A stretch of DNA of 52,759 nt from Ectocarpus siliculosus (taxonomy: Eukaryota > Sar > Phaeophyceae > Ectocarpales > Ectocarpaceae). Below the pieces are notes generated by a model that did no database searches, was not told the origin of the DNA, and saw nothing but the letters and a program-made list of their open reading frames with translations. How positions within the stretch are numbered: position 1 is the stretch's first letter; each line of letters starts with the position of its first letter. The stretch lies in NCBI GenBank assembly GCA_000310025.1, contig FN649752.1, positions 3,046,157-3,098,915 of the forward strand, written 5' to 3'. Both the position numbers and the translations under genes were made by a program. Shown in pieces: positions 33,301 through 45,800 of this stretch.

Positions 33301-35600
33301 GTAGGTTATCGATGATCATGGTCAATCATTGCATGATCGTGGCGCTCACCTTGGTCACGACAGACGGGAGGCCAAGGTGGGGAAATATAGACAGCGCAGA
33401 CTGACCTCAAAGCAAATGCGCACGAACGGACAGAATTCAATGAGCGGTAAAGATGCTCGTACCGGCTGCCGGGGATTGCGGAGTGTCGGAGCAAAGGCCT
33501 CCTTGGTGTTTCTTTTATGGTCTTGCCCTTTCAAATAGTCCAAGCCAGGGTAGCTTGGCTGTGAGAGAGAGTAGTCGGGGTGAGCGCGGCGGGCAGCAGC
33601 ACACGAACAGCAGTTGCTGGTGGTGTGTGCCTTTTCGGCCTCCGAAGTTCGAAGAAGGGCGACGAAGGGTGAGTTGTCCCGCACACAACTTCCGCCGCTT
33701 CCGGCGTTTCGGGGAAATAAAGCTCGGGTCTCCCCACCGGAAGCCTGCCTTCGGCACCCCGCCCCGTCTCGGTCCCGGCGAGGTCCGCGAGAGCCCGCCC
33801 ATACCCGCGCCGACGCGGAAGATCGGGTCGAAAACATTTAAGCGCGACGGCGAACGGGGCCCCCGAAATTTTGAATAGGAAATAGAGTTGAGGGGCCGAA
33901 CTTCACCCCCCCCCCCCCCTCCGGCCGAGGCCGTTGAGCCCGGGCGCCGGTGGTCTGGGGTCCCGGTCGGCAGTTCGAGGGGCGAATCCTCGCAAAGTTT
34001 CGTCCCGGGGTCGATTTGTGGCGGGGGCGAGCCGAGAACGGGTCGGATTTGGAGTACTCTACTAAAAGAACGGTAGTTTCAGATTTGTAACTGCTTCTCC
34101 GGACTCTCAAGATTTTTCTTTGGGCTGTAAGAAGACTTTGCACTGATTGCCTCCAGCTGTCGGGCCAGTGGTCGGGCCAGTCGTGGCCTGCGGTGTCGAA
34201 CAGCCCGGCAAAAGACGTCAGCTTCAACCAAAAACGTACGCGGTGACAAGCTGTTTCTGATCTGATGTTGAACGATGCGTGTACGTGTCTGCACATGCCA
34301 AGAACAGCTGAGCGTTGGCGCGCGGCAGCTGTCAGAGCGGCTGTGGAGCGAGCGTGTACGTGTGGGCGGGGCACGAGAGGGGGAAAGAGAATATGCATAT
34401 GCACAGGAGTAGCGTTCCCAGCGTATATACAGCAAGCAAGGCGGACCGAAGCATCATCACGGTATTGAGATTGTGTCCCAATAACGTTGTGCCAATCACT
34501 ACATAACATGTACGGGAGAGAGATCGGTTTGAACGGTCCGCCACAAGACGTCAGTGCCACCGCTAGCCGCTGTGAACAGCTGCAACCAACAATGTAAGCG
34601 GTGACAGCTGTTTCTGGCACATGCCAGCAACAAGTGATTGGCCACGTAAAAATATCCAAAGAGCGAGCAGGTCACATATTACTGCGTAGAAGTACAGCTC
34701 AACGGCGATTTGTCATTTAGGGGCAGAAACCACGGCCGAAGGAAGACCCCTTGTCGACAGGATGCAACGTCAAGTCGCATACTTTTTTTCTGTTCAGTTC
34801 TGTCAGACGAGGGCGGAGACACTGCTGTCTGATCTTGCCTCATCCCCACCGGAGTTTTCAGACATCATGATGCCACGGGCACTACCTGATACTATTGTCA
34901 CGCCGGAAACGCACATGTAACTATACTACGTAGTTTGTTCTCTTCTCCGCCCTTTCGAGGGTGGGTGTGTGGCGTGTGGTGGATAAAACACTGCTTTCCT
35001 GCTTGATGACGTCGCTCAAGTCCTTCTGCTGGCCATGATTCCGACTACCTGTGCTGAACTACATTATACGTACAGTAGTAAGCAGCCTCATGCAGTTTCC
35101 AGCAGCAGGCGAGCCATGGATGTATGTCGTGGCGGTGTCAGCAGACATGTGGATCAATGCACACCATCTGCAGACCCCCGAGCCTGAGGTCGGGAGGTCG
35201 GCACGCACATATGTTTACATGCGGCACACACACTTACACTGACCTATTACACAGTAAAACAAGCGCGCGGCATGTGGGCTTTCAACCAACAAAAATCCGG
35301 AAAATAGGTATTTTTTGCAGCCAAGTACCTGCATCCTTTATTGATGAAAACAACTCGCGCCCACCTCCTCAAAACCACGGGCTTACTCGGTATTTTTTTC
35401 CCGCCGTCAAAATACTGCCTGTTGCGGCAACTCCAAGACTGCAGTCGCTGTACAGCTATTTCCTTCAGCTGCAGCTACAAAATAGCTGGCATGTGATTCG
35501 AGGTCAGGTGGCAAACACAGAATGAATGTGGTATCCACACAGACGCCCAAGCTGACTTTACCTGACGGTTACAGACTTGGCAACGCCTTCACAATACCGC
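33301..35600. other. Gene-poor region with GC-rich island and direct repeats
   Basis: The part at 33700-34060 is very GC-rich with a C-run at 33907-33919, unlike its flanks. Two related segments occur at 34197-34260 and 34531-34615 (AAGACGTCAG, then CAACCAA, then CGGTGACA-GCTGTTTCTG); the second holds a 25-bp insertion. The long minus-strand open frames here (33838-34659 and 33355-33837) have no recognisable domain and are rich in Cys, His and Arg, so I did not call them genes. Confidence 0.45.
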
Positions 35601-35659
35601 ATAAACCCATGCAGTAAATTAGAGTCGTTCTTGGTACTGCAAGCACTCGAACAGGTGGT

Positions 35660-35930
35660 ACCGGTATACCGCGGCTTTACCGCCGCTTTTGGGTTTGCCG
35701 CCACCGCCAAAGTCGATACCGCCGAAAAACGCAATATCGCCAACCGCCAACACAAACACAATACCGCCGTATGGCGTTGCCACCGAGAAAATACCGCATT
35801 TTTCTTGTGTGACCGCCACCGCCAAAGTCGATACTACCAACACACGCATTACCGCCTACCGCCAAAACAGTCGCCGCCTATGGTTATACCGCCGAAAAAC
35901 GTTACCGCCATATAGGTACATCACCGCCGA
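35660..35930 (+). repeat. ACCGCC-rich repeat, copy 1
   Basis: Built from variants of ACCGCCACCGCCAAAGTCGATACC, GCCGAAAAACGC and CCGCCAACCGCCAA, with the block repeated internally. A second, longer copy lies at 37200-37610. Confidence 0.75.
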
Positions 35931-35935
35931 CCGAC

Positions 35936-36012
35936 GGGCTGAGTGGGTAGAGGCCTTGTCTCGTCGAAAGCACAGTGTAAGGGCAGCCCAGGAGCTCGAG
36001 TCCAGGGGTGGA
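35936..36012 (+). repeat. tRNA-like SINE head
   Basis: It has an A-box-like TGAGTGGGTAGAGG and a B-box-like GAGCTCGAGTCC at tRNA spacing, followed by a T-rich tail (TTGTTTTTCCCCCATTTCTTTTT). The arms do not fold as a functional tRNA, so this is better read as a SINE or tRNA relic. Confidence 0.4.
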
Positions 36013-36389
36013 CTTGTTGTTTTTCCCCCATTTCTTTTTCTTTCTTTTTTCTCTTTTGTGGTCCTGGAGTTATTTTCAGGTTGGATATAGTTGAGTGAAC
36101 AGGGAGACACAGAGAGAGGGACGCATGGGGCACCGGACGCATACACAGCACACGCCTACTCCATCCACACCCAGCGTGGTTCAGCAGAACAATGAGCTCT
36201 ACAGAGGAGAAGACCAGTTACAATGCCGGTCATGAGTCGGCAACTTTGCGGCAGCCTGGTTCGGGCGATCCGGCAGATGAGAGCTCACCGTCGGCGTTGC
36301 AAACACGTCGATTAAGACCTCAGCCAATACGATACCACGCATGACCTGTAGATCGTGCCACGCTTGTAAAATAGGACGATACCCACTAG

Positions 36390-36952
36390 ACTACTAGTCA
36401 GCCGCTGACTAGAGGTCTAGTGATCATCGTGCTTCTTAACAAAAGTTAATGGCCGAGTCCGTCAATCTTTCTTTCAAGCCACGAACGAACACGTCCCCCC
36501 AGGGTTGCCATCCCTGTGATCAGCGCTGTCTTCTCGACTCATTGTATGCAAGAGGTTCATCGGCCGGCATATATTGCGAAAAGTCTCACAGATGTTTTAT
36601 TCCCGTATATTGGGCGCAAATAAAATCCTCGAAGGATATAATGCTCAAGGGGGGATTCGAACCCCGGACATAGTCTAAACTTTTGATGTTAAAAAGAACG
36701 ATAACCACTAGAAGACTACTGTGCAGCGCTGCCGATGTGAAAATAGGCTCCACAAAACTAAGCTGATGGACCTCTTGCACCGATGAAATTCTCCGGGCAC
36801 GGCGGCAGCGCTTATCCCAGGGCGGGGGGGGTGGAAACCCTGGGGGGGCGTGTTCGTGGCTTGAAAGAAAGCTTGACGGACTTTGACATTGTAACTTTTG
36901 TTAAGAAGCACGATGACCATACTAGGCTGACCAGTAGTCTAGTGGTCTTCGT
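36390..36952. repeat. Inverted-repeat element with tRNA-like units
   Basis: The left arm (36390-36530) and right arm (36804-36952) are reverse complements over about 120 bp: CTTCTTAACAAAAGTT, GACGGACT, GGCTTGAAAGAAAG, CGTGTTCG and CCCTGGGGGG occur in mirror order. Each arm carries a tRNA A-box-like CTAGTG-TCATCGTGCTT. A further minus-strand copy lies in the centre. This looks like SINE units joined head to head, or a foldback element. Confidence 0.65.
36644..36718 (-). repeat. tRNA-like sequence (SINE head or pseudo-tRNA)
   Basis: On the minus strand: CTAGTGGTTATCG (A box), a T-rich stem with TTAACA, then CCGGGGTTCGAATCCCCCC (B box with a good T stem). The acceptor stem does not pair, so it is not a functional tRNA. 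The TAACA loop recalls tRNA-Val(AAC), but this is weak. Confidence 0.4.
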
Positions 36953-37199
36953 GCTTCCCAAACACGATGAGATGTAATTATTGAAATTTACATTTTGAAC
37001 AAGTGTTTTATCTACAATTTGTTTTTATGTTTTCACACGTCGAGCTGGCGCAAAAATGTGAAAGTCACTGGGGAGAACGATAGAACAAACCATGGGAGTA
37101 CATGGTCATCTTTGGGGAAAAGCGTTGCGGTCTGTTCGGGCGCCGTTGTTTTGTGTCGCATGAAGTGGTGTCGCTTGAATTTTTCGCCACTATTGCAAT

Positions 37200-37610
37200 C
37201 ATTACCGCCGCCGTGAAATCCCGCCGCCGTGGTGGGCGGGACCGGTACAATACCGCCGTTTTACCGCCACCGCCAAAGTCGACACCACCGAAAAACGCGA
37301 ATACCGCCAACCGCCAACACAGCACCGCCGTATGGCGTTACCGCCAACCAAATTCCACATACTTTTTTCGTTTTACCGCCGCCATCATCACTAAACAAAG
37401 TCGATACCACCGAAGAACACAACAGTACTATTAAAGCCTACGGCCAAACAGCAGGTACCGCCATATGGCAATGCCGCCGAAAAATTACCGCCAACTGTTT
37501 GTTTTGCCGCCTCCGCCAAAGTCGTTACGGCCAAAGGAGGCATGACCGCCAACCGCCAAAACAAACACCGCCAAATGACATCATTATCGCCGAAAACGAC
37601 GTGTGTGTCC
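37200..37610 (+). repeat. ACCGCC-rich repeat, copy 2
   Basis: The same composition and order as 35660-35930 (ACCGCCACCGCCAAAGTCGA, CCGAAAAACGCGAATACCGCC, ACACCGCCGTATGGCGTTACC), with two to three internal subunits separated by AT-rich insertions. Confidence 0.75.
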
Positions 37611-38305
37611 GTCGCAAAAAAGATACCGCGAGCGAGCGTGAGTACAGTAAACCCTTGCTAAAATGGCATGACGAGCCCTTTTATTGGTACAGTAAATATG
37701 AAGTATGTATGTACTGTTTCCTCTGTGTGCTTTTTGCATATTCTTGCATCATCCCTTGCCTTGTTGCTCTCTGTACCCCACTACGGATGGAGCCTTGTAC
37801 GTACGTCTTCGTACCTACCCATGTGTGAATACCACCTCAGACTGTAGTAGATTGTGACGTCAGATGACCTGTCGGAGATCTACCTTCGGGGTGTTGCCAC
37901 AGATAGAGTCAGTGTCGGATGGATGCTGAACCTTGCTTCAACACAAGGTTGCTCCCCCCCTTGACTCACAACACAACTATCCGTACTCGCCAGCCTCTCC
38001 ACCAGAGGTTGAACTGGTGTGTATCCACACCACACATCCCAAAGGGAACTTGCTCACACGCGAACCTGGAGACAACCGTCTCATACTTGTGTGTGTTTCT
38101 AACCCAACCGGCTGACCAATGAAAAGACGCGTCAGGCTCAGTGCGGTTGAAAACGCAAAAAAACACTTCTAAATGGCATTAACTGGGACCCCGTGAGGGG
38201 GCGGCATGGGGAAGACTAATCGACATATTCTCCGGACCAAAGACAGAAGCGATAGCAACAGAAAAAAACTGCACACGTCTACAATATTTAGGCTGCTATG
38301 CATAC
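37611..38305. other. No gene recognised
   Basis: Nothing coding is supported. A small hairpin AACCTTG-N8-CAAGGTT lies near 37929. Confidence 0.4.
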
Positions 38306-38586
38306 CTTGCACTCGAGTTCGTCTTTTGGAGTGCTTTCACCATCGTCACCCTCCTTACTTAGACTACTTACCGTTTTGACAGCAACTTTTCGACATTTCT
38401 TCTCTGGCCCTGCGTCGTTTGTGGTGGGAAGGTCATCTGGCTCGTAGATCTTTTGCTCTCTTCCACGCCATGATTCCCTCCTCGACTGCTGTTTTGGTCT
38501 CTGTCTTGTCCTCCTCTCGTTCCCCTCTCCTCCTCCCTCATCGCTGCCAAACGAATTCCCGTTGTTGCCATCCTGGTCGTTTCCAT
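38306..38586 (-). CDS. Candidate exon of an unidentified minus-strand gene
   Basis: On the minus strand, an acceptor-like TAGTAGTGCAG precedes 38586 and a good donor (GAGTGCAAG/GTATGC) follows 38306. Between them lies a 93-codon open frame rich in charged residues: GNDQDGNNGNSFGSDEGGG, an Arg/Gln stretch, then QKIYEPDDLPTTND and KRKV-like basic residues, ending STPKDELECK. The acceptor suits a phase-1 junction. No partner exons were found, and no family is recognised. Confidence 0.3.
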
Positions 38587-39800
38587 CTGCACTACTACTG
38601 TACCGAGATCCCAACCTGTTCGCCGTCGTAGAAACTAATCAATAAATAAGTAGTCCATGACTTTGAAAACATCGCGAGTTCGCACGGACAGAAAACGAGC
38701 CAGCTCGAAGGTAAACCGTCTCCGAAATCCTATAGTCTAGTCTAGATATGAAAAGGCTTTTGAGGCGAAGCAAGGCTGTTTCGTCGTCGAAATTTCCCTC
38801 GCACAAGGCTTCATTATATAGATATGCCAAAGTGGTTGGCGATGACTACGTAAGTCGATTTGTGCCTTTGCCAACACCACACCATTCGTTGAAGAAGCAG
38901 CAGTAAGGAGGGTAGATCTAGACGGGTTGAAAGTTCCCGCATAGTGATTGCCTTACTTGCAGCTCGATCTTCGAGGGCGGACACATGTGTGTGTCCGCTC
39001 CTGCCGCGCTGTACTGTAACAAAAGACGAAACGCCATATCTCGTTTTTCAGCGCCTCCGCGCCACCTTACCCCTCCAATGGCGGCAAACAAAGCTGAGGA
39101 GCTTGGTGTGTGATACACACAGCGCATGACGTAGTAGCGCTTTGTGAGCCAGAGGAGTGAAGGCTGTGTGTGTGTGCACGCCTACCGAGGCTGCCGGCCT
39201 CGCTCCAAAGAGGTGAGATACCTGTGGTGGATGTGCCCGATTATGCAACGGGTAAGGGTGCGCAATGTGCAACGAAGCCGCGGGACTGTTCAGATTACAA
39301 CGTGCCTGCATGCGGGGTCATTAGTCGTGTTGTCATCTCTGGCTCTGCTGCCCGATGCAGATCACCGCGTGTGGTGGCTGGTTGTCCTAGAAGTCGTGGA
39401 GGTGGGAGCTTTCCCATCTCTGGTTTCAACGGATCTCAATCGCTCCTAACCTTTCACAGTTGGAATGTTGGCTCCCTCATGTCCGGCTATTGTTTTGCGG
39501 TGGTCCCGAGAGAACGAATTCGCGCGCTTCTCGCTGTACCCTGGGTACATGTAAACAGCAGACGATTCTCTGGTGCCGACGAACCGTCGGGGATTATTGA
39601 CGGAAGGATTCTTTGACATGTAGCGTGGCGAGCACACTTGTCCACCGCCCTCAGACAGAACCCAAGAAACGCATCGTAGTTGAGCGCGAGAACCATGCAC
39701 AAGTGCCCTACCCAAACTATGTACAGGTAAACCTTGATACACGTTACATTCTCCTTCTTCATACGCAGCCCGGCTATTGTAACAGCTCTGGACGCTACAA
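38587..39800. other. Upstream region of the ankyrin gene
   Basis: Short overlapping frames on both strands without domain similarity. The sequence just before 39801 probably holds the 5' UTR and promoter of the ankyrin gene. Confidence 0.4.
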
Positions 39801-42800
39801 ATGTCGTCGTCGTCAGTAGCAGCAGCAACCGCAGCAGCATCACCCAAGGGCTGCGGAAAAACCGCGGTGGTGGGCGCGTTGCTGTCCCGCGTGCTGGCGA
39901 CCCCGGGACTGCCGGAGGCGTGCACGGCCTACCAGCACGGGGACCCATTCCTTTCGTACAACGACGGCGACCTGGCGGCTGCTCAGGGACACCTCAGCCT
40001 CTTGCGACTCCGACGCGTGCTTTGTCGAGGGGAGAAGAGGGAAAAGAGTGGTCGCGGCAGCAAAGTCAGCCGCGGCGATTGCGGCAGCAGCAGCAGCAGC
40101 AGCAGCAGGAGCGGTATCACGGAGGCCGGAGAAAATAGCGGCATAGGCGAACAGGATCAGGAACAATCACAACCTCTCTTGCTAGCGAAGGATGAGTCGG
40201 ATGCGGGGCGGGAGGGAGATGAACCGCTGCTCGACGATCTGAGGTTTAGCCATCGTGCGGCGGACTGGGCTGCTGCTCAAGGCCACCTGAAGGTTGTTAG
40301 GTGAGTTAGTTGTCAGGTGACATGCCATCGTGTTGCTTGCTCTCTCAGCAGTATGCTGCTGCTACTGCTGCTGTCTCTGTGTACAAGTTGGACGAAGTAC
40401 TCTTCCCCCCCCGTCAGAGGCGCTTTTGTTTGTTTCCGTGCGGAGTAGAACTCGACACGATACGTCGAGGGAGAGAAGCTTGGGCGTCTCGCGGCATGGA
40501 TCACGCTGAACGGTAAGTCTTGCACGTCTGAAAAAACAAACCGAACTCCCAATGAAGTGCCTGCTGCACTCTTGTACGTACAACACAGTACAATTCGAAT
40601 CTAACTCTAGCTGCGCTAGGTCACAGTTCTTGGGGCGAGGGGGGGGGGGCGTCCGCTCAGCACCTGCGGATCTGAAGAGCACGGTGGCGACGTTTAGGGG
40701 GTGTTGAACATGCTGCTGGACGTGCACATTCTCGACGGCTTGCCACCCACTTTTGCCTCCTCTCCTTTGGCACGAGCTCTGGTTTGTGGGTTTCACATTT
40801 ACCTGGACTACTCCCCTCTTTTCTTCTTTGGCCTGGGTGCAATTGAGTGAAAATGAGGCGGGGAGAAAATATGTTCTAGTATCTAGTGCCGTCAGAGAGT
40901 ACGCTGCCCATCTCGTACATGTTTTGACAAAGAGGTCTGGGGTTATTGAGTGACGTGTCCGTCGATCCTACTGTTGTGATGGGTTCAAGAATATTAACAA
41001 ATATATATTCGCCTAACGAGCAAGGATAAGATTTGGGCCTGAAAAACGTCGAACGTCGCGGCCTAACCGTCCGTGGAAGTTAACTCTTCAGCTGGATTCG
41101 AAAACCTCAACATGAATGAGCCCGAGCAAGCAGGTGGGTGCAGAGAACCACGAATACCCTCACTTTCTTCCTGTGGATACAATGTTTTCTCTCAATTACG
41201 GTCTGGGAATAGGTGGCTATTGGACAACAGAGATGAGGGCTGTACCGAGAGTGCTGTGGACGGGGCTTGCTGGAACGGCCACGACGCCACGGTGCACTGG
41301 CTCGTGTGCGAGCGGAAACAAGCGGGGTCGGAGCGTGCCTTGGACTACGCCGCGTCTACCGGTAGAATCGAGGTAACCCAATCCGCGGTGTTTTTCGTTC
41401 CACAGCCCAACCCGAATGGAAATACCGCCAACAAAAACCTTGAACAACAACACAGACCACCACCACCATTACACCGTCCCGACCGAAAAAAAAAATACAT
41501 GCCGCCAGTCAGCCCATCTCGCTTGACGCCCCCCCCCCCCCCTCACTTTCGCCCCTGCCTCGGCTCTTGCCTGCATAGCTGGTGAAGTGGCTCTCCCGGC
41601 GGCCAGGCTCGACCTGCACGGTGGCGGCCATGGACGGCGCGGCGGGGGGTGGCCACCTCGACGTGGTCCGCTGGCTTGCCGGCAACCGGCAGGAGGGGTG
41701 CTCGCAGGCGGCCTTCGAGATGGCTGCCTCGAACGGTCACTTGGACGTGATCCAGGTACAGGCATACATGCATGAGTAGGAGAGGTGGACACCACGAGGG
41801 AGACAGAAGGAGCCGAGGGGGGGGTCACGGGCTTTGATTTGTAGACTACACAGAACGAGAGGGGCTTGGTTTGGTTTGGCTGTGTTTGATCGAGGTTGGT
41901 TTGGTTTTCAGTCGCTTTGAATATGGTGGACACGTCTCGATCATCTTGGGCGAGGTACTTACGTGGGTCAGGACGTGCTTGAGCCTTGCCGTCGCCGAGA
42001 GTCCCTCGAAGAGTTGCTCGAGTCGCTCAACCGAAACCCATATTTTATGAAACTTGGCGATATTTACGACATGTATACCTCTTCCCGGTATGTAGCCTCG
42101 CTTACACCTCGGTCGTTCTCGCAGACGTAAACGTCATGCATTGCACTCAGCGCGGAGCCGGGTCTTCCTTTGTTTTGTCTGTTCTGTTATCTTTTTCCGT
42201 TCGCCAAACGGCGTGTCGCCAAGCGCCTACAGTGGCTTGACGATGCCGGGCTCCTTCGTTGTTCTTCGACGGGCTTGGACAGCGCCGCAGGAGGCGGGCA
42301 CCTCGGTGTTCTTCAGGTACTGCCATGTCTAAGACCTTCGTCGACCGGGCTATATTAGCGTGCAGGACGCGAGTCCAAAGAGTACCATAAAAAGACACTT
42401 TACGCCTATCGAATATAGTCACCCTAGAATTTTTAGGATTGGGTGGCGAAAGAAGGATGTCCTCCATTCCTTCCTTGCTGCTTGACGGCGCGTACCGAGA
42501 GAGGGATGTTTCCAATACGTGATCGTGTCTCTGCAGCATACCGAAATGCTGGGCAGGTTGGAGTATGTGGTAGCTTCGGGGCAGCTGGCTTTAACCTGAT
42601 TTCGTGCCAGAAAACGAAAACGCGGTACTAGCTTCACCCTAGGCACACGGATGAGCAAGCCTTGTTGCCTACGCTTTTCGAAGGTCTGGCTTTCACTAGG
42701 TTTTCGTAACGGCTGGGTTGGCCGCATACTGCAGCTAAGCATGCTGTGGCCAAGCATTCTGTGGCCAAGTGTTGCCACCCTGTATTTTGGCGCGGATGGT

Positions 42801-45800
42801 GAGTGACACTTCAGAGAGAAACCTGGCGCGTTTTCCCGGATCGACAAGGTCGCCCCGGTGGTCTAGTTGGTAACCTCGAAACCTTCTAGAGGTCAAGTCA
42901 GGGTTCGAATCACGGCGTAAGCGAGCTTTTCTTGCAAAGTGAGTTTTTCTCTCGCTTCCGCTCCTGGCCTAGAGGATAGCGCTATAATAGTTCGTGTGTA
43001 CACAGAGGGAAGAGAGTGCTGAACTTTTCCCGCATTAAAAATCGAAGGCAACGTACCGCAGGAGGGGAGGGTAGAGAGGGGCCCTTCTGTGTGACCACGG
43101 GTTGGAGTAAACCGCAATAATGGTGTGAGCGCTGATTTGAAGGGAAGACAAAAAAAAAAGAAGCTTAACCCCGTGAGCCACGTCCTTGTCGTGCGCGTGT
43201 TTTTACCCCGTGGACATCGATCTGTCTGCAACCAGTGGATGTTGGACCACAAGGAGCACCACCGATGCTCGTCCAACGCCTACGGGCTTGCCGCAAGCCG
43301 AGGGCACCTTGACGTCTGCGAGTGGCTGCAGCTGTGGATGCCAGACCTGCGATGTCCTGCCTGGGCAGCGGAGGCTGCAGCCGCGGCGGGACACCTCGAA
43401 GTGAGTGTTTTTTTCGTCTGTCGTAGCATATGTTTCTCTGTCCCCGTTGGCTTTTGCGGATCCGACCGTCCCTTTGGGATCTACGCCTGAGCACACCTGC
43501 TGGTTGACGTTTTTTCGAAGTTGTTCTTAACACCAGCCTTTGAAACTCTGCCTGTAGGACATATGGAGCACCCCGATCTACCCCTTTCAAATACTATTTG
43601 GATTGTAGTGCCTACCACCTGCTGTGTTGGCAAGGCTTGACTCGTTTTCGCGCTTTACAGTGACTCCAAACCACACATATTTCCTTCCCAAACAGAAGAA
43701 TCACCAAACTCCCGTGAACGAAATGCAGGTAGTTCGCTGGCTCCACGCCTCCGGCATCTGTCGGGCCTCTCTCGCCAACCTAGACGAGGTGGCGCGCGAG
43801 GGCCAGCTGCGCGCCTTGATCTGGCTCAGCGAGCGTGGCGCCAGGGCCAGCACCTCGGCGGTGGACAGGGCGGCCGAAGCCGGGCACCTAGGCACGGTGG
43901 AGTACCTTCTGCACCACCGGCGAGAGGTTGGTTTGGTTCCGTTTTGAGTGCTCTTGGGAGGTTGGTTTGGTTCAGTTTTTAGAGTTCGCGGGTAGGTTTC
44001 TCGTTGCTGCGCGGTTGCTTTGGCCTGGCGATCGACGCCCCCCCATACGCCCAATACTCCCTTCTGTCCTAGGTGGCAGGCGGCCTTAAGCGTTCTTCCA
44101 GAATATGTATACCACTGAGATGTATGAAGCACCCGACGAAATGCTTAGAAGTGTGGAAAATGTTTTTTTTTACCATGCACCCAGGCCCCACTTAACCGTA
44201 TCAACATATCAACATTACAAATGTCGCCGCCAAGACCAGGTGCTGCAGAATGCGTGGTAGGTCTTTTGGTTCGTCAGCAGGTAGCCAAGTAGGTAGATAT
44301 CGCAAGTGCGGGTCGATAAATGGATGGATCAAGTGTCGATCTCACCTATAGCATTGAAGCAACGGGCACCGGCCGCAAGCCTTGAGCATTGTGCCCCTTT
44401 TTTTCAGGGATGCGGGTTCGGCGGTACCCGTAATTACTCGTAACACCCTCCAGACGTACGTAACTAGTTACATCCCACGTAACTTTTGCGGTAACTTGGG
44501 GGTTTGGGATTTATTTGGGGCAACGGGGCGACCCCCGACAGATTTAATACACTAGAATAGTATCCAGAACATCATTTACCGCTGCTGCAGGTGGGAGCAG
44601 TTTGAAGCTTGAAGAACACAAGCATGTCTACCGCACGCAGTATACACGTATACACGTGTACGCGTGTACACAAGGAAGACTCATGTCAACCCCTGAATCC
44701 CTTATCTCTACGCCTTTGTGTCCTACTTCTACGGTGTTTAACACCACATACGGTGTTTAACACCCCATGCGGTGGTCAACACCCCGGGGACGACGAGATT
44801 CCGTCCCCGGTATGCCGCTGTAATTACGCGTACGTAACACAATTTTGTTGATTTCCCGTCATTACGGGTACGTGCCGGCCGGGAAACGCCGTAACCCGCA
44901 TCCCTGCTTTTTTTCGGTATGGGGTATTGACAGGCAGTGTTTGTCTTGATCGGTATCGGTTGCCATTGTCGATGGATGTACAGCTTTCCAGCAATCAACT
45001 GCACGACCTTGAGAGGACAGTGGGTCCATAGTCGAACCTTTGAATGACCAGCTTTGAGGACGGCGAAAAAAGTAGCGATTCCTACTCAATAATACCATGA
45101 TGAAGCAGATCCGAAGCCGACTGAAAATTGGCAAAGATGCGACTAAATGCCATGAAGAGCGTCATCGATGTCGACGGATAAAGTTCGACGTGTTCGTGCG
45201 TGTTTTTCTTTTGTTCGCATCGGCCACGCAACGGGTTGACCTAATTCATGCGATTCAAAGAAAAGCATCACACACGAAGGTAGGCTTCTACCCTGCGGAC
45301 TCCGCTGACGAAGGGGTGGGGGCGGAGAGAGGGGGGGCGAACGGAAGAAACGACACCAATGCACGTACCACAGGCAAACGACTGGCATTTTCCCACTCTC
45401 TCTCTCGCTCGCTCGCTCGCTCTCTCTGACCGAATCGTCATATGAGTGTGCGCGCATCACAACCCAGGGGGGGGGGTGTACTCATACTCATAGTCGTGCA
45501 TGCCGTAGTCGTTAGACCATTGACCTCGCATCCCTACAATGCCGGGACGGAGCACGCCGGGTTCTCACCGGACCAGGCTCTCACATCACCAAGCGCGAAG
45601 CGCCGTGAGGTAGTCGGCGAGTCGCATGAAGGGTGAACTGCATCCTGCTAAGGGTGTTCGGCATCTTGTGCTTACTTCCTTGCGTACGGATGACAGCTGC
45701 GTATGACTTAATTTATTTTTCTGGTGCTTTCACTTCCAGAGACAGTTGTATGCACTGTGTAACTGCCTCGAGGGAGCTTGACCATTTTAACACAACGTGG

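Noticed and set aside
33838-34659. Long minus-strand open frame (273 codons)
   Set aside because: No domain, odd composition rich in Cys, His, Arg and Trp, spans the GC-rich island and two direct repeats. Length alone is not enough in GC-rich DNA.
39840-39875. P-loop-like PKGCGKT in ankyrin exon 1
   Set aside because: The spacing does not fit GxxxxGK[ST], and no Walker B or other NTPase motif follows.
36644-42923. Functional tRNA genes at the B-box matches (35936, 36644, 42852)
   Set aside because: The acceptor stems do not pair and the anticodon arms are poor, so they are better read as SINE heads or relics.
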